A stretch of DNA of 24,792 bases from a virus. The position numbers were made by a program, and so were the translations under genes. The number at the start of each line of letters is the position of its first letter. Positions within the stretch are counted from its first letter, which is position 1. The notes beneath the pieces were generated by a model. The model saw only the letters and a program-made list of their open reading frames with translations, had not been told where the DNA came from and searched no databases. The DNA is taken from positions 1 to 24,792 of the IMG/VR virus record IMGVR_UViG_3300046009_006332; one strand, 5' to 3'. Below, one piece after another: positions 17,888 through 23,144 of the stretch.

Positions 17888-17920
17888 CTGGGGACATTTT
17901 GTCCCCAGATTTATTTTACA
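17888..17920 (+). terminator. Rho-independent terminator after the ParB-like gene
   Basis: A perfect nine-base stem, CTGGGGACA (17888-17896) and TGTCCCCAG (17900-17908), encloses a TTT loop and is followed by ATTTATTTTA. The GC-rich stem in AT-rich DNA five bases after a stop codon makes this a confident call. It ends the 14658-17882 block and isolates the ssb unit. Confidence 0.85.
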
Positions 17921-17926
17921 TAAGAT

Positions 17927-17955
17927 TTGAATATTAAACACTAAAACATTATATT
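17927..17955 (+). promoter_or_regulatory. Sigma70-like promoter for ssb-uvsX
   Basis: TTGAAT (17927-17932) and TATATT (17950-17955) are separated by 17 bases. They match the bacterial -35 and -10 consensus at four and five of six positions. The pair lies just after a terminator and upstream of the ssDNA-binding protein gene. Transcription would start near 17962, placing the hairpin at 17968 at the very 5' end of the message. Confidence 0.5.
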
Positions 17956-17967
17956 TGTACTAACATA

Positions 17968-18009
17968 TTGAACGATATGAGTTCAACATTATTTATTATT
18001 TATTAAGGA
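17968..18009 (+). promoter_or_regulatory. Possible autogenous translational operator of ssb
   Basis: TTGAAC (17968-17973) and GTTCAA (17981-17986) form a six-base hairpin with the loop GATATGA. An unstructured AU-rich run with two TTATTTAT units follows at 17989-18003, then AAGGAG at 18004-18009. T4 gene 32 is repressed by its own product through a 5' structure followed by an unstructured AU-rich region covering the ribosome binding site, and the layout here is alike. Loop bases ATGA (17977-17980) could also pair with TCAT at the start codon. This is inference by analogy. Confidence 0.4.
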
Positions 18010-18017
18010 GTTACATC

Positions 18018-18788
18018 ATGGCTATCAATCTTGATGCAATTAAAAATCGTCTGTCTTCATTAAAAAACACAAACAATCGTGTTTCAAACATTTGGAAACC
18101 AGAACCAGGTGAACATCAAATCCGAATTGTTCCTTATGTTCACAACTTAGAAAATCCATTCATTGACCTTTACTTTCATTACAACATAGGAAAGCGTTCT
18201 ATTCTTTCTCCTGTAACATATGGTCGCCCTGACCCTATTCTTGAGTTTGCTGAGAAGTTAAAACAAACAGGTGACAAAGAAGATTGGCTAATGGGAAGAA
18301 AGCTCGAACCAAAAATGAGAACATATTTACCAGTTATTATCCGTGGACAAGAATCTGAGGGTGTAAAGTTTTGGGGATTTGGTAAAATGATTTATGAAGA
18401 ACTTTTAACATTTTTTGCTGATGAAGATTACGGTGATTTATCCGATCCTAAAAATGGGCGTGATATTGTAGTTACTGTTAAGTCAGCAGAAGAAATCGGT
18501 AAGTCTTATGCAGAAACATCTATTCGTGTTAAACCAAAACAAACACCACTTACAGAAAATGCTGCGGTTCTTGAGAAAGTTAAACAGCAACCAAAAATCA
18601 ATGAACTTTATCCAGAACCAACTTATGATGAATTAAAATCCCAATTACAAACTTGGATGGGAACTACACACGAAGATGTTGTAAAAAGTTCTACAAACAA
18701 CACATATGGTAAAACCAGTAATTCAGACGAACATACAAAAGCGGTAACTTCTTCAACAGTTGCTTCTTCTTTCGATGACTTATTTTAA
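18018..18788 (+). CDS. Single-stranded DNA-binding protein, T4 gp32-like
   Basis: A 256-residue protein with AAGGAG eight bases before ATG 18018. The order fits gp32: a short basic N-terminus for cooperative binding (LDAIKNRLSSLKN), a core beginning WKPEPGEHQIRIVPY (26-40), with PFIDLYFHYNIGKR and FWGFGKMIYEELL, and a C-terminal tail rich in Ser/Thr and acidic residues ending SSFDDLF. The acidic tail is where gp32-type proteins dock partner replication proteins. T4 gp32 is slightly longer (301 residues) and binds zinc through His and Cys; this protein has no cysteine at all, so the zinc site is absent. It lies 14 bases before uvsX, which suits joint work in recombination-dependent replication. 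The identification rests on the core pattern, the tail and the neighbours. Confidence 0.85.
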   Translation: MAINLDAIKNRLSSLKNTNNRVSNIWKPEPGEHQIRIVPYVHNLENPFIDLYFHYNIGKRSILSPVTYGRPDPILEFAEKLKQTGDKEDWLMGRKLEPKMRTYLPVIIRGQESEGVKFWGFGKMIYEELLTFFADEDYGDLSDPKNGRDIVVTVKSAEEIGKSYAETSIRVKPKQTPLTENAAVLEKVKQQPKINELYPEPTYDELKSQLQTWMGTTHEDVVKSSTNNTYGKTSNSDEHTKAVTSSTVASSFDDLF

Positions 18789-18802
18789 TAGGGATATACG
18801 TT

Positions 18803-19948
18803 ATGGCAAAATCAAAGAGTGACTTATCCGATGAACTCGGTGGAGTTATTGCAGAAACAATAAATAAAAAGTTCAAAGAACAGCATTTTAAAACCGCTTA
18901 TTTTCTTGAGGGTGATAGTGATGCACCCACGATTGTAAAAGAATGGGTTGGTACTGGCTCAACAATTCTTGATTTGGCAATTTCAAATCGTAAGAATGGT
19001 GGATTTCCAGTCGGTAGAGTGTCTGAAATAACAGGATTAGAACAATCAGGTAAATCATTGTTAGCAGCACATGCTCTACTAAATACTCAAAAAAAAGGTG
19101 GACTTGCAGTTTACATAGATACGGAAAATGCAATATCTCCTGAGTTTTTAACCGCAATTGGTTTGAACCTTAAAGATATGCTTTATATTCCATTAGATAC
19201 GATGGAAGATGTTTTTGAAGCGGTTGAGGTTATTATAGAGAAAGTTCGTTCCTCTGATAAAAACAAATTAGTTACAATAGTTATTGACTCTATTGCCGGT
19301 GCATCTACTAAAACAGAGATGGCTGCAGATTTTGATAAAGATGGTTATGCTACGGCAAAGGCACTTATCATTTCAAAAGCAATGAGAAAAATAACAAACT
19401 TAATCGGTAGAGAAAGAATTTGTTTGATATTTACAAATCAACTTCGTCAGAAATTAAATGCGCCAGCATTCTCCGATCCTTGGACAGCACCTGGTGGTAA
19501 AAGTATTCCTTTCCATGCCTCTGTTAGAATTAGATTGTCTTCTATTGGTGCTATAAAAGTAAAAGTAGATGGACATGAAGAAATCGTTGGTTCAAGAGTA
19601 AAGGCTAAATTAGTAAAAAATCGTTGTGGTCCTCCTCTGCGGGAATGTGAATATGAAGTATACTTCGATTCAGGAATCGATGATTACAGTAGTTGGTTAA
19701 CAACTATGAAGGACTATAAGTTGGTTGATCAGGCGGGTGCTTGGTATTCATGGACAAACAAAGAAACGGGTGAAGTTATTAAATTTCAATCGAAAGATTT
19801 TGTTGAAAAAATTATGAATCATCCAAAATTAAAAGAAATGATTTATGATGAAATTGCAGAAAAGGTAATTATGAAATACCAACAACTTGACTCTGCTCGT
19901 ATTGATGAAGTAATTATTTCAAATCAGCCAATTGATGATGAGGTATAA
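18803..19948 (+). CDS. uvsX: UvsX/RecA-family recombinase
   Basis: A 381-residue protein with AGGGA upstream of ATG 18803. Walker A is GLEQSGKS (78-85). The catalytic glutamate is E108 in VYIDTENA. Walker B is TIVIDSIAG with D162. The glutamine switch is Q213 in FTNQLRQKLNA. Then follows APGGKSIPFHASVRIRL (229-245), the RecA/UvsX part around the second DNA-binding loop. The length is near T4 UvsX (391 residues). It forms ATP-dependent filaments on ssDNA, displacing the SSB encoded just upstream, and drives strand exchange, repair and recombination-dependent replication. The C-terminal part (from about 300) is charged and family-variable. Phage-type wording such as NQLRQK favours UvsX over a host RecA, though the two are homologous. 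Confidence 0.93.
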   Translation: MAKSKSDLSDELGGVIAETINKKFKEQHFKTAYFLEGDSDAPTIVKEWVGTGSTILDLAISNRKNGGFPVGRVSEITGLEQSGKSLLAAHALLNTQKKGGLAVYIDTENAISPEFLTAIGLNLKDMLYIPLDTMEDVFEAVEVIIEKVRSSDKNKLVTIVIDSIAGASTKTEMAADFDKDGYATAKALIISKAMRKITNLIGRERICLIFTNQLRQKLNAPAFSDPWTAPGGKSIPFHASVRIRLSSIGAIKVKVDGHEEIVGSRVKAKLVKNRCGPPLRECEYEVYFDSGIDDYSSWLTTMKDYKLVDQAGAWYSWTNKETGEVIKFQSKDFVEKIMNHPKLKEMIYDEIAEKVIMKYQQLDSARIDEVIISNQPIDDEV

Positions 19949-19954
19949 TTTTAT

Positions 19955-19978
19955 TGGGGATAAACAAATTTATCCCCA
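19955..19978 (+). terminator. Hairpin terminator after uvsX
   Basis: A perfect ten-base stem, TGGGGATAAA (19955-19964) and TTTATCCCCA (19969-19978), has the four-base loop CAAA and lies six bases after the uvsX stop. The tail (TATTTATATTTA) is T-rich but not a pure run, so termination may be partial. The right arm directly abuts the promoter-like motif at 19976. Confidence 0.7.
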
Positions 19979-19987
19979 TATTTATAT
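19976..19987 (+). promoter_or_regulatory. Candidate late promoter motif, copy 5
   Basis: The core ATATTTATAT (19978-19987) is shared with the copies at 2283 and 9829. It ends 29 nt before ATG 20017 and directly follows the uvsX terminator stem. The gene behind it is bounded on both sides by terminators, so it needs its own promoter or read-through, which strengthens the case for this copy. Confidence 0.45.
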
Positions 19988-20016
19988 TTAAACACATTAT
20001 TTTTGGAGTATTTGAT

Positions 20017-20436
20017 ATGAGTAAGACGATAAAATTAAAGGATCTAGTGCAAGAAGGAAGATCCATACATGAAAAGTTTAACAAAAAAATGAATGAAGCA
20101 CCTTTCGGAAATCCACCTATTGGCAATATACCTCCTGGAATCCCAGGTCAATCCATCAATATAAAAGAATTGGTTAAAGATTATGTGGATTACCGTAAAA
20201 CAGAGGAATACAGCGGGAATATGGAAGACACAAGAGAAGCTGAAATGCAAATAAAATCATTAGAGCAACAAATAAAAAAAATGAAAGGTAATCCATTTTT
20301 TGAAATGGTGCATGAATTATCAAGGTTGGTTATTTACAATGAAGAATATGCTTCAATGGAAGAATCAAGAGAGATAGAACAACAAATACGTCAGTTGGCT
20401 CCAAAATTAGGCATATCGGCAAACGATTATATTTAA
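20017..20436 (+). CDS. Small protein with capsid-targeting-like N-terminus, insulated by terminators
   Basis: A 139-residue protein. ATG 20017 is chosen because GGAG at 20005-20008 lies eight bases upstream; an in-frame TTG at 19954 lies inside the uvsX terminator. The N-terminus (KDLVQEGRSIHEKF, residues 8-21, then KKMNEAPF) is nearly the same as that of the internal product starting at 15643. VQE-G (11-14) and MNE-A (25-28) look like prohead-protease sites. A Pro/Gly/Ile linker (31-45) follows. The rest is helical, with a duplicated pattern EEY, ME, RE, QI, L at 63-82 and 109-126. No catalytic motif is visible. It lies between replication genes but has its own candidate late motif and a terminator on each side. 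A virion internal protein is my best guess. Confidence 0.7.
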   Translation: MSKTIKLKDLVQEGRSIHEKFNKKMNEAPFGNPPIGNIPPGIPGQSINIKELVKDYVDYRKTEEYSGNMEDTREAEMQIKSLEQQIKKMKGNPFFEMVHELSRLVIYNEEYASMEESREIEQQIRQLAPKLGISANDYI

Positions 20437-20474
20437 TAAAAGATTATTAAATAATAGCCAATTAAGAACTATAC

Positions 20475-20506
20475 AAAGAGAATTATCGGATTCTCTTTTT
20501 TTATTT
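20475..20506 (+). terminator. Strong rho-independent terminator
   Basis: A nine-base stem, AAAGAGAAT (20475-20483) and ATTCTCTTT (20490-20498), has a six-base loop TATCGG and is followed by a run of seven T (20496-20502), one A, and more T. It sits 38 bases after the stop of the 139-residue gene. Its T-tract runs into the -35 element of the next promoter candidate. Confidence 0.88.
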
Positions 20507-20533
20507 TGGAATGTCATATTATTTTCGTATATT
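20506..20533 (+). promoter_or_regulatory. Sigma70-like promoter for nuclease-helicase genes
   Basis: TTGGAA (20506-20511) and TATATT (20528-20533) are 16 bases apart and match the consensus at four and five of six positions. They directly follow the terminator. Transcription would begin near 20540, ahead of the preferred ATG 20568. If correct, an ATG at 20511 cannot be the real start. Confidence 0.4.
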
Positions 20534-20567
20534 AGTATTCATAAAACGATATATGGAATTGGTTACA

Positions 20568-21614
20568 ATGAACAAAAAATATCAAAGACTTTTACAAGAA
20601 ATAGAAACTGAGAAAGAACTACAAGGTAATTTACACCGCGATAGTAAGGTTTTGATTGTAGATGGAATGAACTTATTTATAAGAACATTTTCAGCTATTC
20701 CTACTCTTAACGAGGATGGGCAACACATCGGTGGTCTTTCTGGTTTTCTCCAATCACTCGCTGCAACAGTCCGTATGGTTAATCCCACACGGGTTGTTGT
20801 GGTCTTTGATGGGAAGGGTGGTTCACTAAGAAGAAAGAAAATATATTCAAATTACAAGGAAGGTAGAGCAAATAAATCTAAATTAAATAGGGTTGCGGGT
20901 TTTGAGAATCTTGAGGATGAACAAAAGTCTATGAGGTTTCAACTGTTTCGTCTGTTTACTTACTTACAGAATTTGCCATTAACCATTATATCGATGGATA
21001 ATATTGAGGCTGATGATGTTATTGCCTACCTTTCTTTTTATTTGAAAGAACAATCTGTTATATTATCGAATGATAGAGATTTTTTACAGTTGGTATCAGA
21101 ACAAGTTTCTGTTTATTTACCAACGAAAAAAAAGTTATATACACCGGAAAATCTATTAGAAGAAACGGGAGTATGGTGTGAGAATTTTATTTTATTCAAA
21201 GCATTATTAGGCGATAAGAGTGATAACATTAAAGGTATTAATGGGTTTGGTGAAAAAACAATATTGAAACATTTCCCAATACTTTCAGAAAAAAGAAAAA
21301 TTGATTTAGATATGTTCGTAGAATTTTGTAAATTGTATGATAATAAATCTAAAGCAATCAATGAACTCAAAAATAACATTAGTGTATTAGAAACTAACTA
21401 TAAGATTATGCAATTACACGATGTTGATATTTCACAAAGTTTTAAATCATCTATACGTGGCATGGTCGATGGTGAAATCCAAAAACTAAATAAAATGGAA
21501 TTGGATAAATTATTTATAGCAGATAAATTATACTCTGCTATACCTAATTTTGAACACTGGTTGCAAAGAAATTTTGGAAATCTAAATACGATTCGGAATA
21601 TATATGCAGGATAA
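20568..21614 (+). CDS. 5'-3' exonuclease / RNase H, FEN family (T4 Rnh-like)
   Basis: A 348-residue protein. The frame is open from ATG 20511, but that codon lies at the end of a terminator, so I prefer ATG 20568 (20553 is also possible). FEN acidic clusters appear in order: VLIVDGMNLFIRTF with D32, VVVVFDGKGGSLRRKK with D81 and the basic arch residues, NIEADDVIAYL with E147, D149 and D150, ILSNDRDFLQLV with D169 and D171, and LLGDKSDNIKGINGFGEKT with D216 and D219 plus the helix-hairpin-helix. The full metal-binding set is kept, so it should be active. Such enzymes remove RNA primers and 5' flaps during lagging-strand synthesis. It overlaps the helicase start by 11 bases, which suggests coupled translation. 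Confidence 0.9.
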   Translation: MNKKYQRLLQEIETEKELQGNLHRDSKVLIVDGMNLFIRTFSAIPTLNEDGQHIGGLSGFLQSLAATVRMVNPTRVVVVFDGKGGSLRRKKIYSNYKEGRANKSKLNRVAGFENLEDEQKSMRFQLFRLFTYLQNLPLTIISMDNIEADDVIAYLSFYLKEQSVILSNDRDFLQLVSEQVSVYLPTKKKLYTPENLLEETGVWCENFILFKALLGDKSDNIKGINGFGEKTILKHFPILSEKRKIDLDMFVEFCKLYDNKSKAINELKNNISVLETNYKIMQLHDVDISQSFKSSIRGMVDGEIQKLNKMELDKLFIADKLYSAIPNFEHWLQRNFGNLNTIRNIYAG

Positions 21615-22956
21615 TTTATCCCAATACGGTCAAACGTTTCAAACAAAAGTAATTATTTCACTATTAAAAGATAGAGAATTCTTACAACAAGTGTCAGACC
21701 TTATAGATCCAACTTATTTTGAATCACAGGCAAACTCTTGGTTAGTTGAGAAGATTATTTCTTATTATGAGAAATATAAAAGTCCACCAACATCAGACGT
21801 ATTCAAATCTGAATTACTAGTGGTAGATGATAAAGTATTGAAAACAACGGTAGTTGATGCACTTAAACAAGTAAAAAAGTACACAGACAATTCTGATGAT
21901 GAGTATGTTAAAAATACTGTACTTGAATTTTGTAAAAATCAAAAGATGAAAATAGCGATATTAGAATCAGTTGATTTGTTAAGAAGTGGTAAGTATGATT
22001 TGATTAAAAAGAAAATTGATAATGCACTTAAAGCAGGAGCGGATAAAGATATTGGACATGAATATAAAATTGATGTAATATCTCGCTATGCAGAAGGTGC
22101 GAGAGTGTGTGTTCCAACTGGTTGGAATGTTATCAATGACATTATGTCAGGTGGGTTAGCAGCAGGAGAACTTGGTGTATTAGTTGCACCAGCCGGCGGT
22201 GGTAAGTCATGGGGCTTAGTGAGTGTTGCTGCAAATGCAGTTAAAGCAGGTAAACGTGTTATTTATTATACACTTGAATTGAATCAACATTATGTTGCAA
22301 GAAGATTCGATGCTTACTTCACAAAGATTGCTTTTCAAAACTTAGGCGAAGAACACGCACAAGAAAAAATTAAATCGGCAATGGAGAACTTAAAGGGTGA
22401 ATTGATTGTTAAATATTATCCAACAAAAACTCCATCGATTAACACACTCACTTCGCATATAGAGAAATGTATTAGTCAAGGTAAACCACCCGATTTGATT
22501 ATTGTTGATTACGCAGACTTGATTAAACCCGCAAAAGCAGGTGATAAGAGATTAGAGTTAAACGATATTTACGAAGACCTTAGAGGAATTGCAGGTTTAT
22601 ATCAACTTCCAATTTGGACTGCTTCACAAGCAAATCGTTCTTCATTGGAAGACGATGTTATCGAAGGTGGTAAGGTTTCAGAATCATATAATAAAATGAT
22701 GATTGCTGACTTTGTAATGTCACTATCAAGAAAGTTAGATGATAAAGTTGGTGGTACAGGCAGATGGCACATTATTAAAAATAGGTTTGGTCCAGATGGC
22801 ATGACGTTTCCAAGTAAAGTAAACACAATGACTGGCCATATAGAAATATACGAACCTAACTCCGATATGGGTAAAACTGTAACGGTTACTATGAAAGGTG
22901 AAAAGAATGTAAAGAAAGCACTTTCACAAAAATTTAAAGAGTTGGAAGGATTCTAA
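21604..22956 (+). CDS. Replicative DNA helicase, DnaB/T4 gp41-like
   Basis: A 450-residue protein, ATG 21604 within the end of the nuclease gene. Residues 1-150 are an all-helical N-terminal domain (FQTKVIISLLKDREFL), as in hexameric DnaB-type helicases. The RecA-like motor follows: TGWNVINDIMSGGLAAGELG (172-191), Walker A APAGGGKSWG with K201 and S202, the catalytic glutamate E225 in YYTLELNQ, Walker B LIIVDYADLI with D302, motif H3 TASQANRSS with Q342, and the arginine-finger segment IIKNRFGPDGM with R394. The length is close to gp41 (475 residues). It unwinds DNA 5'-3' on the lagging strand; no primase is seen in this window. The stop is followed by a possible very small reading frame and a terminator. 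Confidence 0.93.
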   Translation: MQDNLSQYGQTFQTKVIISLLKDREFLQQVSDLIDPTYFESQANSWLVEKIISYYEKYKSPPTSDVFKSELLVVDDKVLKTTVVDALKQVKKYTDNSDDEYVKNTVLEFCKNQKMKIAILESVDLLRSGKYDLIKKKIDNALKAGADKDIGHEYKIDVISRYAEGARVCVPTGWNVINDIMSGGLAAGELGVLVAPAGGGKSWGLVSVAANAVKAGKRVIYYTLELNQHYVARRFDAYFTKIAFQNLGEEHAQEKIKSAMENLKGELIVKYYPTKTPSINTLTSHIEKCISQGKPPDLIIVDYADLIKPAKAGDKRLELNDIYEDLRGIAGLYQLPIWTASQANRSSLEDDVIEGGKVSESYNKMMIADFVMSLSRKLDDKVGGTGRWHIIKNRFGPDGMTFPSKVNTMTGHIEIYEPNSDMGKTVTVTMKGEKNVKKALSQKFKELEGF

Positions 22957-22966
22957 TACTTATACA

Positions 22967-23035
22967 GTGCTATGTTATAAATCAGATTTACCTGATTTTG
23001 AGTGGTGGGACGGTGAAAAATGGGTTATGAAATAA
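22967..23035 (+). CDS. Possible 22-residue protein (WWDGEKW motif)
   Basis: A short frame from GTG 22967 ends at TAA 23033-23035 and encodes VLCYKSDLPDFEWWDGEKWVMK. Three Trp in ten residues and the WWDGEKW pattern are unlike random AT-rich translation and look like the end of a real protein. There is no ATG. The only Shine-Dalgarno-like sequence (GGAAGGA, 22944-22950) is 16 bases from the GTG, too far for ideal spacing. It could be a tiny phage protein or the remnant of a lost gene. Confidence 0.3.
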   Translation: MLCYKSDLPDFEWWDGEKWVMK

Positions 23036-23061
23036 TTTTATTAAAACCCAATTTTTTTAAT

Positions 23062-23099
23062 CAGAACCATATACTTATTCGTATATGGTTTTGGTTTTT
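23062..23099 (+). terminator. Rho-independent terminator after the helicase unit
   Basis: The left arm CAGAACCATATAC (23062-23074) pairs with GTATATGGTTTTG (23081-23093), with one G-T pair and the loop TTATTC, followed by GTTTTT. It ends the nuclease-helicase transcript. Only 45 bases separate it from the RNR start, and a weak promoter match (TTTACA at 23097, AATAAA at 23120, 17 apart) is all I see there. Confidence 0.8.
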
Positions 23100-23144
23100 A
23101 CAATAAAAATGATGTTTTCAATAAAAAAAATGATGGAGAAATAG

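Noticed and set aside
20511-20567. Upstream ATG extending the 5' nuclease by 19 residues
   Set aside because: It lies at the end of a terminator T-tract and inside the likely promoter, and has no ribosome binding site; ATG 20568 fits the family start better.
22940-23035. Ribosomal frameshift extending the helicase into the small Trp-rich frame
   Set aside because: No slippery sequence or following structure is evident at the helicase stop, and helicases of this family need no such tail.
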